Shown here: in pieces, positions 11,498-22,088 of the stretch
Layout: every line of letters begins with the position of its first letter
How positions within the stretch are numbered: the first letter of the stretch is position 1
Source of the DNA: Syntrophomonadaceae bacterium
Lineage (GTDB): Bacteria > Bacillota > Dethiobacteria > DTU022
Length of the DNA stretch: 39,204 bases
NCBI GenBank assembly: GCA_007119965.1
Contig: SKOR01000079.1
Coordinates: 1-39,204, forward strand
Direction of reading: 5' to 3'
The notes under the pieces: generated by a model
Told to the model about the DNA's origin: nothing
Seen by the model: only the letters and a program-made list of their open reading frames with translations
Database searches by the model: none
Translations under genes and position numbers: made by a program

Positions 11498-14400
11498 CAA
11501 AAGCCCTCCAACCCGGTGATATCTTCAAATAGCGGCCCAAAGCGACGCCATACGTTCCTGGCAGCCTGATCAGCTGTCGGCGGCTGGTAGTTGCGTGGTA
11601 ACGGGACAGGTCCCCACAGACTTGAAAATACCGCCCGCTCTTTTTCAGCCATTTGCACAACTTTGGATCGCAGAAATTCTCCATCCAGGAGTGATTGCAC
11701 ATCGGCGCCCGGCAGCCCTGAAATTATAGCCCCGCTTTTCTCACTGCCCTTTTTCCCGCGCGTGATGGTTTTCATCTGCTCGTAGTAGGCAAGAAAAACA
11801 GCCTCGCAGGGCATCAGGTAGGCGTGAGAGTCCCTTAGCAAATCTGTGGCAACAGCAGCCAGCCATGAGCGGGCGCGCTCTTGCTCCAGCGGGAGCAGCT
11901 TCAATCGCAGCCGTCCGGTTTCTCCCGCCGCTCCCGCGTAACAAACTAAAACCTGCCGCTCTCGCGTTCCGGCTTCTCCGGCAGCCGAAAGTACGGCATG
12001 GTCAACTATGCCCCGCAAAAGATAGCGGAAGGCTGATGCCAGGGTATTACCGTTTTTTTGGGCGGGCGGTTTTTTAGGCTGGAAAGTTACAGAGACCAGC
12101 CGATCATTAACAAGACCCTCGGTGAGTCCGTTAATCCGGACGGGAACTACGCGTTTTGGCTTCCCTATGCCTTCCAGAGCTACCTCAAGGGACAGGGGAT
12201 CGAGGATGGTCTCGGCCGGCCCCTGTTGTCCGGAATGCCCGAACCGGACTCGGAGCAGGGGAGTGGAGATCGCTTTATGGACTGTTTCCGATTCCCCGGC
12301 ACTTTGAAATTCTTCCAGTATTGAGGACCATCCGGAAATAATGCGGAGGTGCCGGGCCCTGTTAACGCGGCCCAGGATACCGATCGGAACCTTTCCGGCC
12401 AGGCGCAGCTGTGCGGTACGCTGATCGTACAGCTCTGCAGGATCAGTGCCGGCGGCCGAAGAATCAAGCAGGACCGCACGGAGAAGTCCGGTTTCAATTA
12501 ATCTGCCCACTTCAAAGTCTTCCTCTTCCCGGTCGGCAAGGTCATCTTCCATTTCCGTTAAGCCCAGCATGGCCGAAGCCCAGCCCTGCATGGGGCATTC
12601 AAGAAAGCGCCGCAGGGTAGACAGGGATATGTTAATCGGTGCTTCGACAGCGCCCTCATCTTCCAGGCTTCCTGTCCTGGCGGTAGCCGTAACAGGAGCC
12701 GCCCCGGGCGGCTCCCCGGGCAGGACCAGCATTTCTGAAAGGGATTTCCAGGCTTCCTGTGAAGCAACGCGCCGGATTGCGGCCAGTTCATTGCCCCGTT
12801 CGATCGGGTTCGGTGCCGTGCTGAGGGTTCCTCCCGCGGGTACACGGTAGGCCCGGTTGCGCCAGTCGCGGGCAACTTCCCGGACCCTGGCTTCAACCCT
12901 GGCCTCGTCGGTGAAGCTATCTTCAAAAACCGCAGGCTCGTCGAAACGCCGCAGGGGCGGTTCGATGAAGAGTTCTTTTACTTTTTCTTCGCCCAGGTAG
13001 CCGTGTTCCAACATGTGGAGCAGTTCCTGCACAATAGCCGACGGCTGCAGCGGATCACCGGTTTGTTCATCTCTTCTGACATAGGAGAGATAAAGTCTCT
13101 CGCGCGTGCACAATAAAGTTTCCAGGAACATGTAACGGTCGCGTTCTGAAGGATCAACATCTCCTGCCCGGCGGCGGGCGGCCCGCAGGTCCAGGGCATC
13201 TCTCAGCCCGGAAGCAGGAAAGAGCCCTTCGCCAAGACCGAGCACAAAAATTACCCTGAATGGGATGGCCCGCATAGGCAGAAATGAAGAGACAACAACG
13301 CCTTCCGCCAGGTACTGACCGCTGCCGCCGCTTAAAGTTTCGATTGCCCGGCCGGCGATCTCTGCTGCTACACGGCCGCTGACTTCAAAGCCCCGGTCCA
13401 TATTCTCAAGTTTGGCCAGTGAACGAATCAGGCGCAGGCGGTCCCGCGCATCGGCATCATCTTCTATATGGAGGTAAGCATCAATTTGGGCTGTGTAAAA
13501 TCCGGCCCAATCGGTCAGAGTCATCCTGTGGTCACGGACGAAGCGGGCATCAGCTAAGAGGGAACGGGAGAGCAGTCCGAAACGGGCGGCCGTGTTCACT
13601 GCTGAGCCGGAGACTTCCTCTACAAGCCACCTGCCGCCGTCAGCTTCAAAGGTCCTTTCCTCACCGCTTTTCCGGCCGGTCATGAAAGCGCCGAGCGCAA
13701 GCCTTCGAATGCCCTGGTCCCAGTTGTAAACGTCTTCGTCAATATAGGTGCCGCCATGATCGGAGTGGTCTGCCCCAAATACAATTCCCAGGGCTTCGGC
13801 CTGATCAGCCAGATCGCCGGGGGTCACATCTTCAAGGCGGCCGATAACTGCGGGGTGGCTGATCAGGGCCAGCATTTCGACCCGCGAGAAGCGGCCAAAG
13901 GGCAGTTCAAGCAAAAGGTTCATCGCTTCAATAACCCTGCTTCCGGCAGCAGCGGGCAGATCGGATACGCTGCCCGGCAGGTTATGGCTGGCGGCAAAAA
14001 CAGTTTCGATCTGGGGCAGGTATTCTTCGCGCCCGGCACTGTTTACTATGACAGCTATATCACTGAACCGAAGCGGCATCTGCCCTTCCCCCGGCCGGTC
14101 ATCGCGGACCAGCCTCCATATCTCGTCTGCCACCCATTCGACTTCCCGGCGTATCGAGGGCGCCGCTACCAGGTTTATTGATTCATCCGGAAGGCCGGCC
14201 GGAACTGCTCCTTCTTCCGGGCCGCCCGGCTGCGGTTCCCGTTTGCGTTCGGGTTCGCGATTCATAATATCCTGCTGCAGTTTGTGCAGCAGGCCCCGAT
14301 CGCTTTCCGCGGGATCACTAAAGGCGCTTTTAAAATCGCAATCAGTAAGCTCGCCCAGCAGGCGGACATGCTCCCGCCCGGGCCTTCCCCAGTAGCGGAG

Positions 14401-15441
14401 CGCAGGCGTATCTGCATCGAAGAGACCGAAAGGATCTTCATGACCTGTTTCTCCCGAAAATGTCCAGAGGCGGTTGGAACGCCGGTTTATTTCCCGATCC
14501 AGGCGGTGAAAAAATTCGCGGTCGGTTTCTACATCTTCCCAGAATTCGGCGCAGGGGTTTAAAGCGTAAATTCTCAGGGTGCAGGCTTCCCCCATCCGGG
14601 CAAACAGGTGTTGAAATATTCTCGCTACATAAGAAACACCAAAGATATGGACAGGCGGCAGTCCCTTGCTTTTAATTTTCCTGAACAGTGCATCATTGAG
14701 AGCCAGCTGATCGAGTGTAGCCCAGGAGCCTCCTTCTTCCGGCGGGTTGCTTTCCAGGATGCCGTTTTCACCGAAGACCGCCTTCCATAGAGCGCGCTGC
14801 CAGGTAACAGTGGAGGTAAGGGCGGGATCGGCAGATGCCGGGTCGGCGAAAGGGCTGTCTGCTGAGCCGTACCCGGCGCCAGTCCCCCGCCAGGATGAGA
14901 TCATTTCCGGGCGTGAATAGGTATATTCCTGGAACAGGTAAGCGATGCGTGAAGCCAGTTGGACGCGGCGGATGTCGGCGCCATCTGCCGCGATATGCCT
15001 GTCGAAAGCAGTTTTGGCCATGGCAGGGTTAACCCCGGGCGGTGCGGATGGATGGCTGGTCCCGTTGCCGGCATGACTCCCCGTACTCTCCAGGTACCTC
15101 CGGACCGGCTGTAGCTCCGTTTGGCAGAGTATTTTCCGGTTTAAAAGAACAGCAAGAACAGCCGCTTCAACAGTATCGAGATCAACAAGTTTGAAATCAC
15201 CGGGGCAGGTTTCGGAAACAGTCTCACCGATGAAGCGCTCCAGTCTTCTGAAACGAAGGTTTGCCGCTATGCCGGAGGCCTGGGCCAGACCCAGGCGAAT
15301 CCAGGTTTCCATGTTCCGGTTGGGAGTTACCAGTTCTACGGGTTCGAGCGGGTGTGCACCCCCGTCCCGCCACCGGGAGAGGCTTTCGGACAGGTCATCC
15401 AGAAGGCGTTCGGTTTTATTTGAATAAACCAGCTCAATCAT
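11497..15441 (-). CDS. recC: Exodeoxyribonuclease V gamma subunit RecC
   Basis: A 1314-residue RecC, longer than the E. coli protein (about 1120). In RecBCD it splits the duplex and scans the 3' strand for Chi. The N-terminus (ELVYSNKTERLLDDL, then a PNRNMETWIRLGLA stretch) is typical of RecC, as are the central LRFSDIAVIV, PFRVIFVLGLGEGLFP and ERDRYMFLE motifs. The C-terminal part contains ISLSTLRRFLECP, the start of the degenerate nuclease-like domain that handles Chi. ATG at 15441 has AGGAG 8-12 bases upstream. It is the first gene of the operon. Chi-contact residues cannot be judged by eye, so the Chi sequence of this organism is unknown. Confidence 0.92.
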
Positions 15442-15801
15442 ATCAGGGTGCTCCTGTCTTGTTTACGTAAGTGGGTTAGGGGCGATTTTCCTGTCTAACG
15501 GTTTTGCTGCCTGCTCAGCCGGGATATTTGTGTCTCTCTTTGATATTTTAACATACTGTAAAAACATTGTTGTGTCACCTTGTTTTTTGTGAAGGGGTTT
15601 TCTGTTTTTATTTTATCGAAAGGTAGATAATTAATCTGCTGGAAGGATAAAGGGGGTAAAAAAGCGTATAAGAAAATATAATCAAGCGGAAAATAAAAGC
15701 GGTCCGTTAAAAAATATCAGGAAAGCTTACCAGTGCCGGCAACGGTTATCCTGCTTGGCAGCCGGGGTTATGTTTGGAGAAAAGCAGGGAAGGGGCAGTT
15801 A
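15442..15801. other. 360-base divergent intergenic region
   Basis: An AT-rich region between recC (minus) and cbiA (plus). It holds a promoter candidate for recC at 15550-15578 and a perfect TATAAT on the plus strand at 15677-15682 without a recognisable -35. The cbiA frame could in principle open at GTG 15733, but the ATG at 15802 is preferred. Nothing else is recognised. Confidence 0.5.
15550..15578 (-). promoter_or_regulatory. Candidate promoter of the recCBD operon
   Basis: On the minus strand GTGACA (15573-15578) is separated by 17 bases from TATGTT (15550-15555). Each box departs from consensus, but the spacing is ideal and the surrounding sequence is AT-rich. It leaves a leader of roughly 100 bases before recC. 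Confidence 0.35.
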
Positions 15802-17118
15802 ATGAAAACGATCATGATCACCGCGCCGTCCAGCGGCAGTGGAAAAACAACAGCCACAATGGGCCTGGTCAGGGCGCTCAGAAACAGGGGCAGCGCTGTC
15901 ACCTGCTTTAAAACCGGCCCGGATTATATTGATACGGCGTTTTTACAGGCAGCTTCCGGAAGAGAAGCAGGAAATCTCGACCTGCACCTGCAGGGGAAGA
16001 AGGGTATGAGACAGGCATTTTCACTGGCCGCCGGAGATTTATGCGTGGTCGAAGGGGCAATGGGCTATTTTGATGGTATTGGCAATACTTTCCAAAATTC
16101 GAGTTTTGAAATATCGAAGGAACTCGGCATAAATGCTGTCTTGATCTACACCCCGCAGGGGGAAATGTTTACTGCCGTGCCCAAGATCAAGGGCCTGGTT
16201 GATTTTGAGGGTTCAAGAATTAAAGGGGTAATTTTGAACAGGGTCAACGAAAGGACATACCTGCTGTTAAAAGAGCAGATTGAAAAGTATACAGGAGTGT
16301 CAGTGCCCGGTTTTATCCCCGCGGTGGAAGGCGCTGAGCTGAAAAGCAGGCACCTGGGGCTGGTTCAAAGTATCGAGATTAAGGAGTTGGACAATCGGAT
16401 CGAACAAATTGCGCAGGCAGTTTCCTGGCATGTCGATCTGGATGCCGTGATTGGCCTGATGACCGATGTTGCCGGATTGCCTTTTCCCCGGCCGGCCCGG
16501 AGAAATATCAGGGTTGCCATTGCCAGGGACCGGGCTTTTTCTTTTTACTACCGGGAAAACATAGCCCTGCTCGAAGAGACCTGCCAGGTAGATTACTTTT
16601 CCCCCCTGGAAGATCACCGCATTCCCGACTGCGATTTGATTTACCTGGGCGGCGGTTACCCCGAAGTATTTAAGGCTGAACTGGCAAAAAACAGGCAGAT
16701 GCTGCAGGCAATTAAGAATTTCGCCGACAGGGGCAGCTGTATCTATGCGGAATGCGGGGGAATGATGTACTTAAATGATTATATAGAAAAAAGCGCAATG
16801 GTCGGTATCTTCAGAGGTGAAAGCCGTCTGACTGATCAGCTGCAGAGGTTCGGCTATATTGATATTACGTTGTTGGAAAATTGCCTGCTCGGAATTGCAG
16901 GGTCAAAACTGACGGCCCATGAATTTCACCGGTCTGTTTCTAACCTGCAGGAAAAAGAAATCTTTAAGATCAGGAAGACCGGCGGGGTGAATACATGGGG
17001 CTGCGGTTATTGTTACAAGAATACCCTGGCCGGTTACCCGCATATAAACTTTCTCGGCAACATGGGCGCTTTCAGGGCGATGCTCGATTACGTAGAGGCC
17101 TCTGTTCGAACGGCTTAG
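15802..17118 (+). CDS. cbiA: Cobyrinate a,c-diamide synthase
   Basis: A 438-residue glutamine amidotransferase that amidates the a- and c-side chains of cobyrinate in vitamin B12 synthesis, using ATP. The N-terminal P-loop SSGSGKTT (10-17) and CFKTGPDYIDTAFL (35-48) form the dethiobiotin-synthetase-like synthase domain, with VEGAMGYFDG at 83-92. The class I glutaminase domain has GGGYPE (283-288), nucleophile Cys318 in YAECGG, and a late HEFHRS His. ATG 15802 follows GGAAGGGG; an upstream GTG at 15733 lacks a good ribosome binding site and adds non-homologous residues. No other cobalamin gene is in the window. The archaeal coenzyme F430 homologue CfbB is a less likely alternative in this bacterial context. 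Confidence 0.88.
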   Translation: MKTIMITAPSSGSGKTTATMGLVRALRNRGSAVTCFKTGPDYIDTAFLQAASGREAGNLDLHLQGKKGMRQAFSLAAGDLCVVEGAMGYFDGIGNTFQNSSFEISKELGINAVLIYTPQGEMFTAVPKIKGLVDFEGSRIKGVILNRVNERTYLLLKEQIEKYTGVSVPGFIPAVEGAELKSRHLGLVQSIEIKELDNRIEQIAQAVSWHVDLDAVIGLMTDVAGLPFPRPARRNIRVAIARDRAFSFYYRENIALLEETCQVDYFSPLEDHRIPDCDLIYLGGGYPEVFKAELAKNRQMLQAIKNFADRGSCIYAECGGMMYLNDYIEKSAMVGIFRGESRLTDQLQRFGYIDITLLENCLLGIAGSKLTAHEFHRSVSNLQEKEIFKIRKTGGVNTWGCGYCYKNTLAGYPHINFLGNMGAFRAMLDYVEASVRTA

Positions 17119-17332
17119 CAGGGCATGACGGTTGAATCCATTTTAAACTGCGAACGAGGTTCGCCAGTCCAACTGCCCGGTCAAACGGTACAGGCAGCCG
17201 GGCCTGACTTGATACGATACCGTAAGTTTTACTTGGCGGCTGCGGGTACTCTGAAAAACGCCTTGACCTGATAAGGGTCCTGGAAAAAAACAGATGTGTG
17301 CTGAACAAACCGGTAGTCAGGAGTTTGATTTA

Positions 17333-18190
17333 ATGAAGTGTATGGCTCTAGCTGATATCCACCAGTCTGAAATGCACTGGCATCTGCTGGCTGAGGCAGT
17401 TTGGGACAAAAAACCTGACCTTGTGGCGATTGCAGGTGATCTGCTGCCCAAGTATGAAGGGATCCTGGCCCAGCTTTCCTTTTTGCCTGCGCTGAGGGGT
17501 TATACATCAACGATCAGGGAAGCCGGAGCTGATCTTGTTTTAATCCCGGGCAATGATGATAATCAGCTGGCTGTTCCGGAATTGGAAAAGGGTGATCAGG
17601 CAGGCCTGTGGCATTATGTTTCCGACCGGGTGAAGGAAGTCAGGGGTTACCAGTTTTGCGGCTGCCCCTGGATCAACGATTACCCCTTTGCTTACAAATA
17701 CTGGGTTGCGGCGGAAAGCAGTGAACGGCCCGCCATCGCCCCGGTTCAACTCGGCCCGCCTGCAACTATCAACAGCAATAATGAAATTGAGATGATCCCC
17801 GACCTGGAAGCCTACCTTAAGAGCAAGCCTTCTATCCGGGAATCCCTGGAAAGAACTGCCGTCCGGGTTAAAAGCATGGCTCACTCTATCTGGTTAATCC
17901 ACTGCCCGCCGGTTGGCCTGGATTTTGATCTCTGCGGCTCGGGGGAAAGGGTGGGCAGTACCGCTGTATATAACTTCCTGGCTGAAAAACAGCCTTTGCT
18001 GTCCATTCACGGCCATATTCACGAAGCCCCTGCCGTAAATGGCGGAATCTGGGCTAAAAAAATTGGCCGGACTTTGTGCCTCCAGGCCGGCCAGTCCTTC
18101 AACGAGCTGAATTATGTAACTTTTGGATTAAAAAATGGTGAAATCGAAAACCCGGTTCACTCCATCTACGGCAGTTACCGGGGCACATAA
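17333..18190 (+). CDS. Calcineurin-like metallophosphoesterase
   Basis: A 285-residue metallophosphoesterase with the dinuclear metal motifs in order: DIH (8-10), GD (35-36), GNDD (73-76), an IHCPP His, and GHIHE near residue 238. There is no signal peptide, so it should be cytoplasmic. The substrate (nucleotide, phosphodiester or phosphoprotein) cannot be read from sequence. ATG 17333 lies 9 bases after AGGAG; an in-frame ATG at 17303 is also possible. It follows cbiA by about 210 bases and precedes the ATC-hydrolase-like gene by about 115 bases, so shared transcription is uncertain. Confidence 0.8.
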   Translation: MKCMALADIHQSEMHWHLLAEAVWDKKPDLVAIAGDLLPKYEGILAQLSFLPALRGYTSTIREAGADLVLIPGNDDNQLAVPELEKGDQAGLWHYVSDRVKEVRGYQFCGCPWINDYPFAYKYWVAAESSERPAIAPVQLGPPATINSNNEIEMIPDLEAYLKSKPSIRESLERTAVRVKSMAHSIWLIHCPPVGLDFDLCGSGERVGSTAVYNFLAEKQPLLSIHGHIHEAPAVNGGIWAKKIGRTLCLQAGQSFNELNYVTFGLKNGEIENPVHSIYGSYRGT

Positions 18191-18197
18191 TATTTTA

Positions 18198-18270
18198 GTA
18201 TCTGCCCAGGTCTTCAAAGAGATCCGGGTCTTCGCTTGCAGCTGCCGGAGGCCAGCTAATCAGCAGATAC
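18198..18270 (+). repeat. Spaced 8-base inverted repeat in a leader region
   Basis: GTATCTGC (18198-18205) and GCAGATAC (18263-18270) are perfect complements 57 bases apart, between the metallophosphoesterase stop and the next gene's ribosome binding site. The interior contains GGTCTTC twice. It could close a structured leader RNA, but no known class is recognised and chance is possible. Confidence 0.25.
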
Positions 18271-18306
18271 ATATTATATTTGATTTTGCCTGAGGGGGAG
18301 GATTTA

Positions 18307-18822
18307 ATGACAGGAACCAGCAGCAGCGAAAAAAAAGTTTCCCTGCAGGAAGCTGAAGAACAGGTTGTCCTGACAGCTAAACGCCTGGCCCTGCTGTACC
18401 ACTATACGGCTGAAGTCCTGGTGGAAGAGTTCGGAATGGCAAAGGGCGAGGCCCTGCTTAAAGAAATTATCGGCCGCTATGGCAGCGAAAGCGGAACATC
18501 AGCCCGGAAAAAAGTAGAAGAGCTGGGCCTCCCTTTAACCGCAGAAAACTTTAAGGCCGGATCCGATCTTCCCAGGTGGGGCTGGAAAGGCGACACTGTG
18601 CTTTGTGCAGACGGGGAGGTAAGGGACCGGGTTACCTACTGCCCCTTAGCCGAGGTTTGGCAGGAAAAAGGCTCCGGGAAATTGGGCCGCATTTACTGCC
18701 AGGTCGATCAGGCCAAGTATGCTGCCTATAACGGCACCGGGTGCCGGCACCTGAAGAATGTTTTGGATGGGGATGACTGCTGCCTCTTTGATCTGTGCGA
18801 AAAAAGAGAGCCGGAGGGATAA
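18307..18822 (+). CDS. L-2-amino-thiazoline-4-carboxylic acid hydrolase-like protein
   Basis: A 171-residue protein matching the ATC-hydrolase family (Pfam ATC_hydrolase), named after the enzyme that opens 2-amino-thiazoline-4-carboxylate on the route to L-cysteine. Most clostridial members are uncharacterised. The diagnostic C-terminal part is present: TYCPLAEVWQEKG, GRIYCQVDQAKYAAYN, then CRHLKNVLDGDDCC. The conserved Cys/Asp/His residues suggest a metal- or thiol-dependent site. ATG 18307 follows a strong GGGGGAGG. It faces the convergent K+ channel gene 66 bases downstream with no evident shared terminator. Its link to cysteine metabolism is by family name only. Confidence 0.75.
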   Translation: MTGTSSSEKKVSLQEAEEQVVLTAKRLALLYHYTAEVLVEEFGMAKGEALLKEIIGRYGSESGTSARKKVEELGLPLTAENFKAGSDLPRWGWKGDTVLCADGEVRDRVTYCPLAEVWQEKGSGKLGRIYCQVDQAKYAAYNGTGCRHLKNVLDGDDCCLFDLCEKREPEG

Positions 18823-18888
18823 GGGCGGACAGAAATTGCAGCGGGCGGGCACAGCGGGCAGCATGCCGGTATCAGCTGCTTAAAATGG

Positions 18889-20601
18889 TTACTTTACGGC
18901 CAAAGCGTCTAATGATTTCGGGGATCCCAGGGCAACTATCTGCTCGCCTTTTTGCAGGAGATAGTCTAACGACGGTTCGATAGCCTTGTTGTTATGGATG
19001 ACACAAATAATTTTAAAATTGCTCCACTTTTCTTCTGCCAGCCCACGGATCGTAGTCGGCTCCCGCTGCCAGGTTAGCTGACGCACCACGTAATTCTGCA
19101 CTTTGGGCAGCACGCCCATTTCAACCATCGCTATCTGCAGCAGCTGAAAGCCGAGAATTGACTCTGAGAGCACATGGTTCGCTCCTGCCTGGTGCAGGCG
19201 GTCAATGGCATCGACATGGACAGCCCTGGCCATGACATCAACATCAGGGTTCAGCAGGCTGCCGGCCAGGACGATAAAGATATTTAAACTGTCGTCATTA
19301 ATGGTTACTATCAGGGTATCGGCTTCTTTTAACTTCACTTCTTCCAGTACATGCGGCTTTGAAGCATCGCCCACAATCAGCTCGCCTTCAAAAAACAGCG
19401 GCTTCTGTAAGATATCGATAACATAAGGTTTGATCCCGGCCCGGTTGAGGCTTTTTCCGGCTTCCTGGCCGACCCGGCCCGCCCCGATTAAAACCACATG
19501 GCCGCCAGGCCCCGGCCCGCCCATCAGGGAAGCCAGCCTGTCAACATTGTCATGCGGACCTAAAACAAGCAAAGTCGATTCGTCAATGATTGTGGTTGAA
19601 TCCGGCGTGGAAATATTGCCGTCTTCATTCCACACTGCGACAACTGTAGCCCCGCTCATGCTGCGCAGCCTGCTGTCGCCGATAGTCTTTCCGCAGAATA
19701 TACTGTTGGCCCCGACATGAATGATGCTCGGTTTAAGTTGCGCAAGTATTTCCTGGGATACTTCAACATTTAGAAGTTCTAAAAACCTGGTTGGGCTGGC
19801 ATCGGCGGTAATCCAGTCTACCAGCTGTTTGCCCAGGGTCTCTTCAAGTGTAACAACCTGTTTGGCGCCGGCTTTGCGCGCCAGCCTGGCCCTTTTCTCA
19901 TTTTCCATCATGGCTAAAACGGGAGTGTCGTTTATATTTGCAATACCCAGGGTAATGTTAATGTTGTCTGTATCGTTATGAGTGGCTACCACAAGCCGGG
20001 CTGCTTTGACATTAAGCCTTTTCAGGCCTTCATCATACCTGGGATCGGCACAGACCACATTGATGCGCCTTCTCATCAGCTCAACTGCCCTGGGTTGGTC
20101 TTCAACAGCAACAACGTAAGGGGTGCCGTGATTTTCAAGCAGGTCAATGGTCCTGACCACTGCTTCATTAAAGGAAGTGAAAACGACGTGGTTCGTTTGC
20201 CTGGTAAAGGTTGGAGCCCGGGGAGTAAGTCGGCTTTCGACCAGGGAGGCCATTAAAGTTCCGGCAATCATGAATATCATGAAAACGCCGGCTATCATCA
20301 GCAGGATGGTTAAAGCGATCATTGCGAAGGAATCGAAAGGCAATAGCTCGCCGTAACCTGTTGTAGTCAGGCTTTGCACAATAAAGATTAGGGCCTGCCC
20401 CGTGGTTACCTCCCGCCCTTCATAAATGAGCATCAGGTACTTAACCACTGGAACAAGGATTACAACCAGGATAGCAGCTATTCCGACAATACGGATTAAC
20501 AGCCACTTGGTATAATCAGCGACGCGAAATTGACGGGCTTCTTTTTCAGCGAAAAATCCTGCCTGCCCCTGGGGATAGAATATTTCTTTGAGCGGTTTCA
20601 G
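18889..20601 (-). CDS. Potassium channel protein with pore and two RCK/TrkA domains
   Basis: A ligand-gated K+ channel subunit. From the conventional GTG at 20448 it is 519 residues: the pore helix with selectivity filter TTTGYGE, an inner helix, a Rossmann RCK domain (about 85-210), a TrkA-C domain (about 230-310) and a second RCK domain starting GGHVVLIGAGRVG (about 315). That version lacks the outer helix. The same frame stays open upstream to a TAA at 20629-20631 and encodes a basic linker plus a clear hydrophobic helix (WLLIRIVGIAAILVVILV), as expected of TM1. No ATG, GTG or TTG exists there; CTG at 20601 or ATA at 20604 follow AAGGA at 10 and 7 bases. I give the CTG as a working start; the true start is uncertain. 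Confidence 0.8.
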   Translation of the reverse strand: MKPLKEIFYPQGQAGFFAEKEARQFRVADYTKWLLIRIVGIAAILVVILVPVVKYLMLIYEGREVTTGQALIFIVQSLTTTGYGELLPFDSFAMIALTILLMIAGVFMIFMIAGTLMASLVESRLTPRAPTFTRQTNHVVFTSFNEAVVRTIDLLENHGTPYVVAVEDQPRAVELMRRRINVVCADPRYDEGLKRLNVKAARLVVATHNDTDNINITLGIANINDTPVLAMMENEKRARLARKAGAKQVVTLEETLGKQLVDWITADASPTRFLELLNVEVSQEILAQLKPSIIHVGANSIFCGKTIGDSRLRSMSGATVVAVWNEDGNISTPDSTTIIDESTLLVLGPHDNVDRLASLMGGPGPGGHVVLIGAGRVGQEAGKSLNRAGIKPYVIDILQKPLFFEGELIVGDASKPHVLEEVKLKEADTLIVTINDDSLNIFIVLAGSLLNPDVDVMARAVHVDAIDRLHQAGANHVLSESILGFQLLQIAMVEMGVLPKVQNYVVRQLTWQREPTTIRGLAEEKWSNFKIICVIHNNKAIEPSLDYLLQKGEQIVALGSPKSLDALAVK

Positions 20602-20700
20602 TATTTTATTATCCTTTGCATGCCTGGTTTATTAAACACTGCCTATGTTAAAACACAGCTCGATTATAACATAAGGGCGGCTCTACCCGCCAGCCAATGG

Positions 20701-22047
20701 TTAGGTGTCCCGCAGATCTTTTAACAACTTGTTTTTATCCGACTGTTCAACCAGGCTGTAGAAATGATACATGGTTTCCCTGAGAGTATCAAGTGACGGT
20801 GATGGTTTGGCGATCAGGATGTCTTTACCCTTCCTGTCCAGGCGTTCAACAGCCATGCTGATGCTGATTGCGTGAATATCGATTGCCGGTTGATAGGCGC
20901 TTTTCATTGACCGGCCTTCCCTTGTGGCGCTAACCAGGTGAATCTCCTCCAGGTCGTTCAGGATTTTACGGACCAGGCTGTTCGGGATTTGGAGGGTTTT
21001 TGAAACCTGTTCAGGAGTGAACGGTTTTTCCCCCTTTTGGAAATTGTTAATTAAGAGCTGCAGGATATACAGGGAAAGGATTTTTTTATTTAAGTGGCTT
21101 ATGTTTTTTGCCTCCGCCTCAAATTCGTAGTTGCCAACATTGTGATAGGCAAAAGACAGTTCAGCGCCAAACAGGACAATAATCCAACTTGCCTGCATCC
21201 ATAACAGGAGCAGGGGCAAGGCAGCGAAGGAGCCATAGATGGCGCTGTAGGCAGTGGCCCCAATTTGAAATGTAATATAAGCCCATTGAACAATCTGAAA
21301 AATAGTGCCTGCAATGATCCCGGCAAACAGGGCAGCTGTGAACTGTACTCCGGTATTGGGCATAACTATGTAAAGCAGTGTGAATACTGACCAGATCAGG
21401 ATGTAGGGCAGAATTCTAATCAAAATCAGCAACAGAGGGTTTAGAATAACGCTGTTCAATTCCTGTGCCTGGGTGTGAAGCTGAACCGTCAGGGCCCCGG
21501 CCATGACAATAAACAGGGGCGCGATAAACATCATGGCAAAATAGTCGGTTATCTTGCGCGGAACGGGCCTGCCTTTACTGACCTGCCAGATCTCGTTAAA
21601 AGATTTTTCCATGTTGACCAGCAGCATACTTATGGTGTAAAGCAGGATCGCCAGCCCGGAAATTGCCAGGGCTCCCCCGTCTATCTGGAAAAGGAAGGTT
21701 TCTGTCAATTCCATTATCCACTGCAGGACTTCTTCCCGTCCGGTCAATGCGGCCTGCAGCTGCCGCTCCACGTAAACTTCCAGGCCAAACCCCCTGGCGA
21801 TGCTGAAAGCGAGGGCTACGGCCGGGACTATGCTGAAGATGGAGTAAAAGGTTAAGGCCGGCGCGCGCAGCATGACCTTGTCTTCCTTGACGCCCCGCAT
21901 GGTCAGTATTAAAATGCGCAGCTGTGTGATCAGGAAGGTTTTGCCGAGAGATAAGTCTTTTAATGACATGCGCCATATATCGACACCGATGAAAGTGACA
22001 ATTTTCCTGATCGTATTTTGAAAATCTGAGATTCTTTTTTTAATCAT
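20701..22047 (-). CDS. YihY/BrkB family membrane protein
   Basis: A 448-residue inner-membrane protein of the YihY family (historically mislabelled ribonuclease BN). An N-terminal cytoplasmic stretch is followed by about six hydrophobic helices between residues 65 and 290. The characteristic APALTFYSIFSIVPA lies near residue 63 and an NTGVQFTAALFAGI segment near 220. The C-terminal 140 residues are soluble and include a winged-helix-like segment (FTPEQVSKTLQIPNSLVRKIL), common in longer family members. Function is unproven. ATG 22047 has no good ribosome binding site; the nearest purine-rich sequence is over 20 bases upstream. It has its own promoter candidate and ends about 70 bases before the K+ channel gene. 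Confidence 0.85.
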   Translation of the reverse strand: MIKKRISDFQNTIRKIVTFIGVDIWRMSLKDLSLGKTFLITQLRILILTMRGVKEDKVMLRAPALTFYSIFSIVPAVALAFSIARGFGLEVYVERQLQAALTGREEVLQWIMELTETFLFQIDGGALAISGLAILLYTISMLLVNMEKSFNEIWQVSKGRPVPRKITDYFAMMFIAPLFIVMAGALTVQLHTQAQELNSVILNPLLLILIRILPYILIWSVFTLLYIVMPNTGVQFTAALFAGIIAGTIFQIVQWAYITFQIGATAYSAIYGSFAALPLLLLWMQASWIIVLFGAELSFAYHNVGNYEFEAEAKNISHLNKKILSLYILQLLINNFQKGEKPFTPEQVSKTLQIPNSLVRKILNDLEEIHLVSATREGRSMKSAYQPAIDIHAISISMAVERLDRKGKDILIAKPSPSLDTLRETMYHFYSLVEQSDKNKLLKDLRDT

Positions 22048-22088
22048 GGTTAAATATACGCTCTTTTATTCCTTTGCCGTTTCAGGCT

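Noticed and set aside
15733-15801. An N-terminal extension of cbiA from GTG 15733
   Set aside because: It has no good ribosome binding site, and the CbiA family begins with the short strand before the P-loop at ATG 15802, which follows GGAAGGGG.
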